Positions 54,635 through 63,622 of a stretch of 64,000 nt of DNA are shown here, in pieces. Source of the DNA: Acinetobacter junii CIP 64.5 (GTDB taxonomy: Bacteria > Pseudomonadota > Gammaproteobacteria > Pseudomonadales > Moraxellaceae). The stretch's first letter is position 1. Every line of letters starts with the position of its first letter. The position numbers and the translations under genes were made by a program. The notes beneath the pieces are model-generated. The model did not search any database. It had not been told where the DNA came from and was given only the letters and a program-made list of their open reading frames with translations. The DNA is taken from positions 1,705,653-1,769,652 of the forward strand of contig NZ_KB849655.1 in the NCBI RefSeq assembly GCF_000368765.1. Direction: 5' to 3'.

Positions 54635-55825
54635 ATGTCAATCATGAAGGTTCACTTTAAGAGTTTAGCAAAACGTGAAAAATGGAATTTCTCACAACTT
54701 TGGGAGCATGAACCGCTTATCAATTGGGACATGCTGAAAAAAAGTATTTTGTTGCTAATACTCACTGCACTGATGAGCTTGTTTGGAATTTTGTGGGACA
54801 GTTTTGTCTTGCTGAATCCTAGTACATGGCAATGGGTGAATTTACCACTCGTTCGCTCAAAACTACTCACCAACTTGATCATGCTGATCGTTTTTCTCAG
54901 CTTGATTATTGCTTGTTATTTTTACAAAGATCGAGTGTGGGTTCAGGAAATTATTCCTATTTTGAGTGTACAGATTGTTACGGTATTGCTTTGCCATACA
55001 GGCTATCTGATCGGCAGTTTTAGCCCTGCGACCATGGTGACATACGCTAGTGTAGTCGGTGTCGGTCTCATCTTGTTTGATCGTCGTATGATCTACTGCG
55101 CATTGATTCCCGCGACTATTGCTATGCTCTTTTGTAATTTCCTCAGTATGTATGGCATCCTTCAGTATGCGCCAATATTTAATCCTGAGATCTTAAATCA
55201 AGCGGAAATGCACCCTTTCTGGGTTGGCAGTATGTTCTTCTTCCTGCTCCCAATTCTATTGGCTTGTTTGTATTTGTTTGAAATTTTACTGCAACAATGG
55301 CGTACTCGTGAAACTGCCATTCAAGCTCTGAGCCGCCTCGATCCTTTAACCAATGTCATGAATCGTAGAAGCATTAGTAATCAGCTAGAGAAGCTCAATC
55401 AACAAGTCGATCAGTTGTATTCTGTGATTTTGCTCGACCTTGATCATTTCAAAAATATTAATGATCACTTTGGACATAGTTTAGGGGACGAAGTATTAGT
55501 AAATGTCGCGAAATGCTTAACTGAAAATCTACGTGATCAAGACATGATTGGTCGCTTTGGGGGCGAGGAATTTATTATTTTGCTTCCCAACAACAGTACA
55601 ACACAAGCAAAAAGTATTGCTGAACGTTGTCGAATTGCGATTTCACAATTAAGTTTTATTTCTGAAGATCATCAAGAATTTTCGGTTAGTGCTAGTTTTG
55701 GAATTAGCAGCTCACAAAATGCCAGTGAGTCACACTTAATTATTAGTCAAGCTGACCAAGCATTGTATGCAGTCAAAGCAAATGGGCGCAACCAAGTCAA
55801 AATATTTAGTGAGCTGGTGGGTTGA
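54635..55825 (+). CDS. Membrane-bound diguanylate cyclase
   Basis: A 396-aa protein that would make c-di-GMP from two GTP. Five or six hydrophobic segments occupy about residues 30-220, forming a MASE-like sensory region of unrecognised type. A GGDEF domain follows (about 235-395). The active-site loop is RFGGEEFIILLP with the GGEEF form, and the inhibitory site RDQD lies exactly five residues before it, so product feedback inhibition is expected. ATG 54635 is preferred over TTG 54620; ATG 54644 is also possible. No EAL domain. Confidence 0.92.
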   Translation: MSIMKVHFKSLAKREKWNFSQLWEHEPLINWDMLKKSILLLILTALMSLFGILWDSFVLLNPSTWQWVNLPLVRSKLLTNLIMLIVFLSLIIACYFYKDRVWVQEIIPILSVQIVTVLLCHTGYLIGSFSPATMVTYASVVGVGLILFDRRMIYCALIPATIAMLFCNFLSMYGILQYAPIFNPEILNQAEMHPFWVGSMFFFLLPILLACLYLFEILLQQWRTRETAIQALSRLDPLTNVMNRRSISNQLEKLNQQVDQLYSVILLDLDHFKNINDHFGHSLGDEVLVNVAKCLTENLRDQDMIGRFGGEEFIILLPNNSTTQAKSIAERCRIAISQLSFISEDHQEFSVSASFGISSSQNASESHLIISQADQALYAVKANGRNQVKIFSELVG

Positions 55826-55862
55826 TCAATAAAAGAGGGAAATTCCCTATTTTACTTTTTGT

Positions 55863-56561
55863 CTATTTCTTTAAATATTCATCTCGAGTCTGACGATATG
55901 GCTCATCAAAAGGTACAAACATTTGCTCTTGTTTTGCTTCCGCAATCCACTGTTGAACCGATGGTAAAGACAAAATCTTGTCTATATAGCTTTTGCCTGA
56001 TGCTGAAATAGGTAAGTCAAAACATTCAAAACGCATCACCACTGGTGCATAAAATGCATCGGCAATACTAAACTCACCACACAAAAACTGATCTTCGCTT
56101 GGTCGCTCTGACCAAATTTGATCAATACGTGCGACTTCATTACGCAGTTGCTCATGCTCAACCCAAAGCTGTTTTCCTATATGTGATAAATCTGCTTCAA
56201 CATTCATCGGACAAAGATTACGTAAATTATGAAAACCACTATGCATTTCTGCACTAATACAACGTGCGCGGGCACGTAACTTTTTATCTTGAGGTAATAA
56301 ATTTTTATCAGGATGTTGTTCAGCAATATATTCTGCAATCGCCAGACTATCCCAAACAATAATATCCTCATCAACTAAAGCAGGTACTTTTCCTGTTGGA
56401 TTAAGTTTTAGAATTTCAGTTTTGAACTGGCTATCTGGCTCAAAACTATCAAACTGAATCCAATGTTCTTGAAATGCAATACCCGCCTGTTTTAACAAAA
56501 TCCACGGACGCATCGACCATGTGGAGTAATTTTTATTTCCGATGAACAGTTGATAACTCAT
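55863..56561 (-). CDS. Glutathione S-transferase family protein
   Basis: A 232-aa GST. The thioredoxin-fold half (about 1-82) has NKNYSTWSMRPWILLKQAGI, a serine-type active site, and the glutathione-binding turn TGKVPALVDEDIIVWDSLAIAEYI (Pro, then the Asp-Ser pair). The helical C-terminal half follows. The start overlaps the dsbD stop by 4 bp, so it is translated as part of a dsbD operon. The substrate is unknown. Confidence 0.88.
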   Translation of the reverse strand: MSYQLFIGNKNYSTWSMRPWILLKQAGIAFQEHWIQFDSFEPDSQFKTEILKLNPTGKVPALVDEDIIVWDSLAIAEYIAEQHPDKNLLPQDKKLRARARCISAEMHSGFHNLRNLCPMNVEADLSHIGKQLWVEHEQLRNEVARIDQIWSERPSEDQFLCGEFSIADAFYAPVVMRFECFDLPISASGKSYIDKILSLPSVQQWIAEAKQEQMFVPFDEPYRQTRDEYLKK

Positions 56562-58402
56562 AATGATTTCTCTTTTAATGCAGCGAGTTGTTGTATTAGT
56601 TCAGATTTCTGGAATGCACCCGTCAAACGTAAAGCACGTATTTCTTTCTTTTGTTGATCTAAGAATAAATAAGTTGGCGGACCTAATATGTCCCATTGAT
56701 TGAGTAAGTTCTGATGCGATAGATCATACTGACTGAGGTCAAGCTTGATCAAATAATAAGGAGCCAAAGCATGTTGGACCTCTGAGTCTTTTAAAATCCG
56801 ATGCTCAATCGGTTGGCATGCTACACACCAGTCTGCATACACATCAACCACGATCATTTGATCTTTCGGCGCAGTTGCAAGAAGTTGTTCAAACTCATCT
56901 GCTGTTCGTGCAATATGCCAAGTAGCAAGTTGATCAGCTTGTTGCGTTGTCAAATTCTGTACATGCTGATATTGATTAAATGCCAAAAAAGGAACAACAA
57001 CCAACAACAATAATGCGTATAGCCATTTTAATTGGCTCGTCTTCACAAAGAGTCGATACGCTGCAAAAACAATAAATCCAAGACCTAATAATAGACTGAG
57101 AATCTGCATCGCCAATTCAGGTAGAAGTGGTCGAATAAAATACAAGCTTAGCGCCAACATCAAAAAAGCAAAAATCACCTTGATTTGATGCATCCATTCT
57201 CCCGCTTTAGGAAGTGCTTTTGCACCAAGTACACTCGCCAAAAGCAAAGGTATACCCATCCCAAATCCGAGCGTAAACAAGAGTAATGCACCTTGCCATT
57301 GATTTTGGGTCTGTGAAATAAACAGTAGCGTTCCAGCAAGTGGAGCAGTCATACATGGACCAACCAGCAAAGCTGAAATCATCCCCATCACACTTGCGCC
57401 AATCAAGGTGCCACCTTGTTGAACCGATTGCATTCGATCAAGATGATTGACCCATTTTTGTGGCAGTTTAATTTCAAATAAACCAAATAAATTGAGTGCA
57501 AAAACCACAAACAATAAACTAAAGGCAATTAATGTCGCTGGCTGTTGAAGCCACCGTTGAAAGTTCAACCCTGCAGCTGATGCGATTAATCCCAGTACCG
57601 CATATACCATCGCCATGCTGATCACAAAGGTCAATGCAATCATCCATGCTTTAACACCTTTATGTTCACGCACGATCAATGATGTCAAAATAGGCAACAT
57701 CGGCAATGAACATGGCGTGAATGCCAGTAAAATCCCTAATCCTAAGAATAAAGCCAAACTATAAGCTAAAGAATGTTGTTCTAATGTGCTCGACCATTTC
57801 TGATCTTGGGCCATAACAGTATTGTTGCTGTCTACCGTTGATTGGTCTTGTGGAGTTTCACTTAATACCGCGTTATTTGTATTCGCTGCCTGAGCAGATC
57901 GAGCAACATCTAAAAAACGCTTTTGAGAGTTTGCAGTGGTATTTTGCATACTCACCAAACCATCAATATCGGTTTGAAAGTCAATCGTTTGAGGTGGGTA
58001 ACAAATTCGATCTTTGGCACAACCCTGCCATGTGACACGGTAGTGCTGCGATGCTAGTGTCGGAATATTGAATTCAACTTGCTGATAATAAACTTGGCTA
58101 TGACCATAGTTTTCATCATATTGCTCAACGGCTTTGGGCAAATCCAACGCAACAGCTTGATTGCCTTGCTGAACTTCAAATTTATGTTGATATAAATAAT
58201 AGTTTGGCTGAATTTCCCAACGTAATCGTGCTTGATCGGTTTGCGTCGATTCAACTGAAAATGTAAATGCCTCTTCAGGGCTTAATAATTGTGCTGCTGA
58301 ATTTTCTTGGGCGTAGGTTAAAGACCCACATAACAGCAATAATGTACCCAAAAAGTATTGGATCAGCGAGACACTAGCCTCACCCCGAACATGCATTTTC
58401 AT
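56558..58402 (-). CDS. dsbD: Thiol:disulfide interchange protein DsbD
   Basis: A 614-aa three-domain electron conduit from cytoplasmic thioredoxin to the periplasm. After a signal peptide (to about 31) the alpha domain carries WQGCAKDRICYPP (about 126-138). A transmembrane domain of eight segments (about 210-480) has the paired redox cysteines in TPCSLPMLPI and VGPCMTAPLAG. The C-terminal thioredoxin-like domain has VDVYADWCVACQPIE (about 525). All six redox cysteines are present. Full length. Supplies reductant to DsbC, CcmG and similar. Confidence 0.94.
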   Translation of the reverse strand: MKMHVRGEASVSLIQYFLGTLLLLCGSLTYAQENSAAQLLSPEEAFTFSVESTQTDQARLRWEIQPNYYLYQHKFEVQQGNQAVALDLPKAVEQYDENYGHSQVYYQQVEFNIPTLASQHYRVTWQGCAKDRICYPPQTIDFQTDIDGLVSMQNTTANSQKRFLDVARSAQAANTNNAVLSETPQDQSTVDSNNTVMAQDQKWSSTLEQHSLAYSLALFLGLGILLAFTPCSLPMLPILTSLIVREHKGVKAWMIALTFVISMAMVYAVLGLIASAAGLNFQRWLQQPATLIAFSLLFVVFALNLFGLFEIKLPQKWVNHLDRMQSVQQGGTLIGASVMGMISALLVGPCMTAPLAGTLLFISQTQNQWQGALLLFTLGFGMGIPLLLASVLGAKALPKAGEWMHQIKVIFAFLMLALSLYFIRPLLPELAMQILSLLLGLGFIVFAAYRLFVKTSQLKWLYALLLLVVVPFLAFNQYQHVQNLTTQQADQLATWHIARTADEFEQLLATAPKDQMIVVDVYADWCVACQPIEHRILKDSEVQHALAPYYLIKLDLSQYDLSHQNLLNQWDILGPPTYLFLDQQKKEIRALRLTGAFQKSELIQQLAALKEKSL

Positions 58403-58478
58403 ATCATCTCTCTATGTTCTCTCAAATGCCCGATTTCTTGAATGGCAGTTCAACATAGAGCATTTGAGAGATCATCTA

Positions 58479-59246
58479 TCAGAATAAAACGGATACGCCT
58501 AAACCACCGTTATAACTTCTCACATCACCATCTAAATCGACACCCACACTTGCATCAAGCTGTGCACGATCATTGATGGCATAAACCAGTCCAGTCCCTA
58601 AACCATATTGATAGTCTTGGCTTTCTGCTTTACGATAAACAAACTCTGAAAAACCAGATAATTTACCCGCAATTTTATAATCAATGGTTGGAATTGCAGT
58701 CACGGCCCAATCACTGTTTTGTGCTTCATAACGCATGGTAATTGATGTACCCACCAAATCGCTGAAATTATACGCAACTGCTGAAGTGAGGCTATAAATA
58801 TCATCTTGATTCGTGAATTCATCATTGCCAGTCGCAATAATCGCTTCTGCTAACAATGCCATTGTTAAACGATCATCTTTTAAATTAATCGCCTTTTTCA
58901 AACCAATACTGACATCACCCAAACCGTTGGTTTCTTTTTTCATGCCTGCATATTTATGTTGCTGCCAAACAGGACCTTGCCAACCCAGTTGCAGTTCTAG
59001 GCCATCAGCTAAACCTGTGCGTAAAAGCATGTCAGCGTTTAATGTAAGCGTCTTATCTTTTACGCCATCGACGGTCCCTTCTTGATAGCTTACGCTCGGT
59101 AGTCCTTGCTCCCACGCCAAGTGACCTACAGGTGTGATACCCGTACCTATACCTGAGCCTGGACGGTCAAAAGAAAATTCTGCTGCAAATGTTGCAGTTG
59201 TCATGATTGATGCAGCAATCAAGCCTAATACTTGAAACTTTTTCAT
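58479..59246 (-). CDS. Outer-membrane protein, MetA-like (phenol degradation) family
   Basis: A 255-aa exported protein with signal peptide MKKFQVLGLIAASIMTTATFAA. The mature chain begins EFSFDRPGSGIGTGITPVGHLAWEQGLP and alternates amphipathic strands with a terminal VSVLF, as in the MetA-pathway/transporter-like OMP family (often annotated 'transporter'). A role in transport is not proved. The 3' context has no operon partner, and an upstream region of about 30 bp separates it from the ankyrin gene on the same strand, so the two could be co-transcribed. Confidence 0.75.
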   Translation of the reverse strand: MKKFQVLGLIAASIMTTATFAAEFSFDRPGSGIGTGITPVGHLAWEQGLPSVSYQEGTVDGVKDKTLTLNADMLLRTGLADGLELQLGWQGPVWQQHKYAGMKKETNGLGDVSIGLKKAINLKDDRLTMALLAEAIIATGNDEFTNQDDIYSLTSAVAYNFSDLVGTSITMRYEAQNSDWAVTAIPTIDYKIAGKLSGFSEFVYRKAESQDYQYGLGTGLVYAINDRAQLDASVGVDLDGDVRSYNGGLGVSVLF

Positions 59247-59277
59247 TGTTCTCCCCTTTATATCTTGTTGGGTAGAC

Positions 59278-59823
59278 TTATGCCGTTAGCTCTTTTGACA
59301 TTTTCGCGCCATGTTTGCGTAATAATTCGAGTGTTTCACGCTCTTCTACCAAAGATTCTGACCAGTCAATTTCATCAAAATCGCAGTCAAAGAATAACTG
59401 GCTAATGGATGACAAAATAGTGAGACCCTCTTCATCTCTTGTGTTTGGATCGACTTTTTCATCGAGTAAGCGTTGAACCACAGGTGCGCATGCTGAACTT
59501 GCAGCATCCCAAAGCGGACCATAAAACTCTTCAGCATCCCATAAATGAAGATTGGCTTTCGCTTGAATTAATGCTTCTAAAATGTCTTGATAAACTTGTA
59601 ATTGTTGTTGTTTGTCTGCTTCAGTCAAGGGCTGACCTGCTTCATAAGCTTCACAGACATTCTCCCACCACACAAATAAGCCATCACATAAAATAGAGAC
59701 TGGGAAACCATGTTCTGGATCAATAAAGTTCGGGTCGAGTCCTTCAGCAAGTAAAGATTGCACTTGGTCTAAATCGAGTTGTTGTATGGCTTGCACCAAG
59801 GCCTGCTGCTGATTGCTTAACAT
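59278..59823 (-). CDS. Ankyrin-repeat protein
   Basis: A 181-aa cytoplasmic protein with ankyrin-like units: LVQAIQQLDLDQVQSLLAEGLDPNFID near the N-terminus, IQAKANLHLWDAEEFYGPLWDAASSACAPVVQRLLDEKVDPNTRDEEGLTIL in the middle (described by its outline), and LLRKHGAKM at the end. At least three repeats are visible. No catalytic domain. It likely mediates a protein contact; partner unknown. ATG 59823 is chosen over a TTG at 59829. Very acidic overall. Confidence 0.82.
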   Translation of the reverse strand: MLSNQQQALVQAIQQLDLDQVQSLLAEGLDPNFIDPEHGFPVSILCDGLFVWWENVCEAYEAGQPLTEADKQQQLQVYQDILEALIQAKANLHLWDAEEFYGPLWDAASSACAPVVQRLLDEKVDPNTRDEEGLTILSSISQLFFDCDFDEIDWSESLVEERETLELLRKHGAKMSKELTA

Positions 59824-59910
59824 GACCAATTCTCACAATATATTTAATGTTTCTATTATGCCGAATATCCCGACAGGTTTTTATAAAATCACGTATAAAT
59901 TTGATATACA

Positions 59911-59942
59911 CAAAAAAAAAGCCCAAAACTGGACTTTTTTTT
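59911..59942 (-). terminator. Terminator of the HPF gene
   Basis: On the minus strand AAAGTCCA pairs with TGGGCTTT (one G-U), followed by a run of T. Confidence 0.75.
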
Positions 59943-59953
59943 CGCGTTTATCT

Positions 59954-60328
59954 TTACGCTTCATCATCAACTTTTACATCGTCATCGACGTCAACATATT
60001 CTGGTAAACCACCACGATGATGTTCTTTTTTCTCATATAAATGTTCCAAACTACGTTTTAGCTTATCAATCGCACCATGAATAGATGCATCAATATTTGC
60101 AGCTTTATGAGTCACGGCAAGTGGCTTCATACCCGCTGGACGAGCTTCGATCATACAACGTTTGTCATGATCGCCCGTTTTCTCCCCATTCTCATCACTA
60201 ATATGAACCGAAAAATGTGTAATACGCTCGCTATAGCGTTGAAATTCTTGCGTAAGTTCTGCACGGACATAACTAATTAAACGTTCGCTACCTTGAATGT
60301 TTTTATCTGTACGGATTTCAATATTCAT
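59954..60328 (-). CDS. Ribosome hibernation factor, HPF/RaiA family
   Basis: A 124-aa protein of the S30AE/HPF-RaiA family that binds the decoding centre and tRNA sites of resting ribosomes. Visible are the N-terminal strand MNIEIRTDKNIQG, then VRAELTQEFQRYSERITHFSVHISDENGEK and CMIEARPAGMKPLAVTHKAANIDASIHGAIDKLKRSL, which carry the basic surface for 16S rRNA. The C-terminal tail is strongly acidic (EYVDVDDDVKVDDEA), which is uncommon in short HPFs. No long-HPF dimerisation domain. It stands alone, not next to rpoN. Confidence 0.85.
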   Translation of the reverse strand: MNIEIRTDKNIQGSERLISYVRAELTQEFQRYSERITHFSVHISDENGEKTGDHDKRCMIEARPAGMKPLAVTHKAANIDASIHGAIDKLKRSLEHLYEKKEHHRGGLPEYVDVDDDVKVDDEA

Positions 60329-60699
60329 AAATATCTTCCTCTCTTTTCTATTGAGACGGTGCTACAAAACTTTGTTATCTGGCACACTTTGAGCATGCAT
60401 TCATTCAGTGCAGTTGTATATTCTGATTATGTAAATGCTTGTGGTCTCCTTGCTTCGCATCTGTTGCTTTTCAGTAGTTAAGAAGATCTTCTATAACTCC
60501 AATATCTGACTTTCATAACAAATATGCAAGCTGATTTTTGACATTTTTATTAAAACTTGATCAAAAAGATTTTTAAATTCATTGGCTTTTTTCTTTTGGT
60601 CGGCTCTATACAAATCTTTTGAGCATCTGGTCAAATTTGGCTTTATTTTTGCTTAATTCCTTGTATGCTTGACACGCCATTTTTGGGGGGATTTTTTAA
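60329..60699. other. Divergent intergenic region, hpf/tsx-like
   Basis: About 370 bp, AT-rich, between two divergent genes. A strong ribosome-binding site (GGGGGGA, 60685-60691) lies before the tsx-like start. No convincing operator, hairpin or small gene is visible. Promoter motifs could not be fixed with confidence. Confidence 0.4.
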
Positions 60700-61437
60700 A
60701 TGCAATTGAAGCAACTTGCAGCGACTTGTTTATTGGTATCTACAGCAGCTTTCGTTCAGGCAAAGCCTATTTGGCAAGATTTTAGCCTCACTGGTTTATA
60801 CGGTGAAAACTATGAAGTTGTCGATGAAAAACAAACGACTTTAACTGTCGAATACGCTGCAAAAGTACAATATGCCGACGTATTCTTCTTTATGGATCGT
60901 ATGCGTGGTGGTGACGACAACAAAAGTACCTATTTCGAACTTTCTCCTCGTTTGAGCTTAGGCGAAATTTTTGGTCAAAAACTTGCTTTCGGCCCAGTCA
61001 AAGATGTCTTGATCTCAACAACATGGGAAAGCAATAGTGCCAATGGCAATAACTTTGACAACTTCTTGTACGGCGTAGGCTTTGATTTAGCAATTCCATA
61101 TTTCCAATATGCGAATGTAAACTTCTACCGTGCCAATAATGAAAACACTGCTGATGACTATCAAATGACCATTGCCTATGCAGTGCCATTTAAAGTATCC
61201 ACTGAAGATTTCTTGGTCGATGGTTTCCTTGACTGGTCAAGTGCTGCCCACGATGGTAAGGAGCATCATGAAAGTGAACTCAACTGGACCACACAATATA
61301 AGTGGAATGTTGGCAAACATATTTCACCTGAAACACGCTTATATTTAGGTGTAGAACATTCTGTTTGGAATAACAAGTTTGGTATGAAAAACCGCGATGA
61401 AAACAATGTCAGCGCCTTGGTTAAATACCACTTCTAA
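60700..61437 (+). CDS. Tsx/OmpK-type nucleoside-channel outer-membrane protein
   Basis: A 245-aa beta-barrel with signal peptide (to about residue 21, VQAKPIW). Family traits of the Tsx-like channel (DUF5020/OmpK) are SLTGLYGENYE, DVFFFMDRMRGGDDNKSTYFELSPRLSLGEIFG near residue 60-90, and WTTQYKWNVG, ending in KYHF. Escherichia coli Tsx passes nucleosides. Acinetobacter substrate specificity is inferred only from the family. Followed by a good terminator. Confidence 0.85.
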   Translation: MQLKQLAATCLLVSTAAFVQAKPIWQDFSLTGLYGENYEVVDEKQTTLTVEYAAKVQYADVFFFMDRMRGGDDNKSTYFELSPRLSLGEIFGQKLAFGPVKDVLISTTWESNSANGNNFDNFLYGVGFDLAIPYFQYANVNFYRANNENTADDYQMTIAYAVPFKVSTEDFLVDGFLDWSSAAHDGKEHHESELNWTTQYKWNVGKHISPETRLYLGVEHSVWNNKFGMKNRDENNVSALVKYHF

Positions 61438-61454
61438 ACAGTCAATCAATTCAA

Positions 61455-61484
61455 AAACAGCAAGCTTAGTCTTGCTGTTTTTTT
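61455..61484 (+). terminator. Terminator of the tsx-like gene
   Basis: Stem AAACAGCAAG/CTTGCTGTTT with a 6-nt loop and an 8-nt T run. Confidence 0.88.
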
Positions 61485-61530
61485 TGCAATCACGCATATT
61501 CAGAATATATGAACTTTCATTAATTCATCC

Positions 61531-62076
61531 ATGCCATTCAAACTTAAGCTTGCAGCGCGTTCTTTGCATTCACCTTATCAAATTCGTTTTGCCACACTGA
61601 ATGATTTGGAACAGATTCTTACGATTTATAATCATGAAATCCTGACGGGTACAGCCAACTGGAATGATCAAGCTGTTGCTTTAGAACAATATCAACAACG
61701 TTTTCAAGACATGCAACAGCAGCAATTCCCAATGATTGTGGTTGAAGACCAACACCATAATAAAGTTGCTGGCTATGCGTACTATGCTGCATTTCGTAGT
61801 ATCAGCGGCTATCGTCAGAGTATCGAACATTCTGTTTTTGTTGATCCAAGCTACGCACGTCAAGGTCTAGGCAAAGCCTTGATGCAACAACTGATCCATC
61901 TCGCGATACAGCAAAACATGCATATCATGGTGGCTGCGATTGATAGTGAAAATATGGGTTCAATTGTGCTACATGAACAGCTTGGTTTTGTACAAACAGG
62001 TTATATGCCACAAGTCGGACAAAAATTTGGACAATGGCGTGACTTGGTTTGGATGCAGCTACAACTTTCAAGCTAA
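61531..62076 (+). CDS. GNAT acetyltransferase, phosphinothricin-type
   Basis: A 181-aa N-acetyltransferase. The Pat/Bar-like start is IRFATLNDLEQILTIYNHEILTGTANW, followed by acetyl-CoA motif A: EHSVFVDPSYARQGLGKALMQQLIHLA (R/Q-x-x-G-x-G/A, near 106-120). Motif B is IDSENMGSIVLHEQLGFVQTGYMPQVGQKFGQW. This is the phosphinothricin/methionine-sulfone acetyltransferase subgroup. The natural role may be detoxifying amino-acid analogues. The first 15 residues before YQIRF are unusual and ATG 61531 has only a weak ribosome-binding site, so a later start is possible. Confidence 0.85.
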   Translation: MPFKLKLAARSLHSPYQIRFATLNDLEQILTIYNHEILTGTANWNDQAVALEQYQQRFQDMQQQQFPMIVVEDQHHNKVAGYAYYAAFRSISGYRQSIEHSVFVDPSYARQGLGKALMQQLIHLAIQQNMHIMVAAIDSENMGSIVLHEQLGFVQTGYMPQVGQKFGQWRDLVWMQLQLSS

Positions 62077-62147
62077 CAATTTGCTCACAACATCTATTTT
62101 CACTTCTTGTTTAAAATGAGTATCAAGCAGCTTTAGAAATATTGAAA

Positions 62148-62888
62148 ATGATGAGAACAACGCAACTTTGCCTAATGGTTATAACAGCAATTGGCTCAGC
62201 CTCAACTGTTGCTGAAGATTCATTTGAACAAGAATTACAACAAGGGTGTGCCAAAGTGAAACAATATGCCCAAGCAGGCAAAAAGTTTTACGATCAAAAG
62301 CAATATGCCAAAGCAGTGAAACAATTTGAAGATCAAGCCGCATGGGCACATTTCTGCCAAATGAATGCTGAAGAAAGCGGTATTAAAGTGACTGACCGTG
62401 AGATTGAAATAGCCAATAATAATGTCGGGTTGAGTTATGCAAAATTAGGCAAGCCACAATGGGCAAGAGTATGGTTTTTACGAGATGAAGATTCAAAAAT
62501 CAGTCTATACAATTTAAAACAGCTTCCTAAACCGCAGATCACGAAAGACCTACAAGGCACTTATGTCCGAGCCAATGGTTTCGGACAATGGGATTACATC
62601 ACGGTCAAGAAACAACAAAATAAATATCTAATTAATTTTGAAGGTTATTACTTTGGGATTCGAGGTCTGATTTATGGCCCAAATATGGGGCAGTTTGAAA
62701 CGACCATGCCCATCACGGCAAAACAAGCAAACTACCGTTATGAACACTGTCAGATCAAACTTCAATTTGCTAACGATCCGAATCTAGGTCAAAAAATTGA
62801 GGTGGAACAGAAAGATAGTGAATCTTCTTGTGGCTTTGGACACAATGTTTATGCTGGTGGGACATTCTATAAAGTGGAGAGTAAATAA
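62148..62888 (+). CDS. Secreted protein of unknown function
   Basis: A 246-aa exported protein I do not recognise. The signal peptide ends near residue 22 (GSASTVAEDS). The N-terminal half is helical and TPR-like (AKVKQYAQAGKKFYDQKQYAKAVKQFEDQAAW, then NNNVGLSYAKLGKPQWARVWF). The C-terminal half (LQGTYVRANGFGQWDYITVKKQQNKYLINFEGYYFG) resembles a small beta domain. It contains four cysteines, two late ones in HCQIKLQF and SSCGFGHN. ATG 62148 is chosen over TTG 62142; ATG 62151 is also possible. Confidence 0.7.
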   Translation: MMRTTQLCLMVITAIGSASTVAEDSFEQELQQGCAKVKQYAQAGKKFYDQKQYAKAVKQFEDQAAWAHFCQMNAEESGIKVTDREIEIANNNVGLSYAKLGKPQWARVWFLRDEDSKISLYNLKQLPKPQITKDLQGTYVRANGFGQWDYITVKKQQNKYLINFEGYYFGIRGLIYGPNMGQFETTMPITAKQANYRYEHCQIKLQFANDPNLGQKIEVEQKDSESSCGFGHNVYAGGTFYKVESK

Positions 62889-62891
62889 GTA

Positions 62892-62913
62892 AAAAGCCTC
62901 TTACGAGGCTTTT
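62892..62913. terminator. Bidirectional terminator before urtE
   Basis: Perfect stem AAAAGCCTC/GAGGCTTTT with a 4-nt loop between convergent genes. Confidence 0.85.
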
Positions 62914-62914
62914 A

Positions 62915-63613
62915 TTAAATCGCCACCAACTCCCTTATTCCCTTTTCAGGCATTTCTGCACCTTGCCCATGTGCAATCACTTGACCACGCGCCATCACCG
63001 TATAGTTATCTGCCAATTCTTCAGCAAAGTCATAAAACTGCTCGACTAAGACAATCGCCATTTCCCCTTGATCTGCCAATTTACGAATCACTCGACCAAT
63101 GTCTTTGATGATCGAAGGCTGAATCCCCTCAGTCGGTTCATCCAAAATCAGGACTCTTGGCTCCGAAGCCAACGCTCGCGCAATCGCGAGCTGTTGCTGC
63201 TGACCACCTGACAAATCTCCACCACGGCGATGCTTCATTTCATCCAAGACAGGAAAAATTTCGTAGAGATGACTCGGTACTTTCCGGGTTTTTGCGCCTG
63301 AAAATTTTGCCATGCCAATCAGGATGTTTTCCTCTACCGTCAAAGTTGAAAAAATATCTCGTCCTTGCGGTACATAGGCCAATCCTGCACGTACTCGTTG
63401 CTCAGGCGACATCTTGGCAATATCTTTGCCGTCTAACAAAATTTGTCCTGATTTAATCGGTAAAATCCCCATCAAGCATTTCAGCAACGTGGTTTTACCT
63501 ACGCCATTACGCCCTAAAACGACGCTGCATTTCCCTACAGGCGCTTGAAAAGACACGTCACGCAGAATATGACTACCACCATAAAACTGGTTAACTTCTT
63601 TCACTTCTAACAT
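62915..63613 (-). CDS. urtE: Urea ABC transporter ATP-binding subunit UrtE
   Basis: A 232-aa ATPase of the branched-chain/urea importer class. Walker A is VLGRNGVGKTTLLKCL (about 33-48), signature LSGGQQQQLAIARAL (near 136), Walker B VLILDEPTEGIQP, and the switch His is replaced by the family's VEQFYDF. The opening LEVKEVNQFYGGSHILRDVSFQ and TEGIQPSII wording is that of UrtE and not LivF. It lies 9 bp after urtD and is the last gene of the operon. Confidence 0.92.
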   Translation of the reverse strand: MLEVKEVNQFYGGSHILRDVSFQAPVGKCSVVLGRNGVGKTTLLKCLMGILPIKSGQILLDGKDIAKMSPEQRVRAGLAYVPQGRDIFSTLTVEENILIGMAKFSGAKTRKVPSHLYEIFPVLDEMKHRRGGDLSGGQQQQLAIARALASEPRVLILDEPTEGIQPSIIKDIGRVIRKLADQGEMAIVLVEQFYDFAEELADNYTVMARGQVIAHGQGAEMPEKGIRELVAI

Positions 63614-63622
63614 GGCAGTCTC

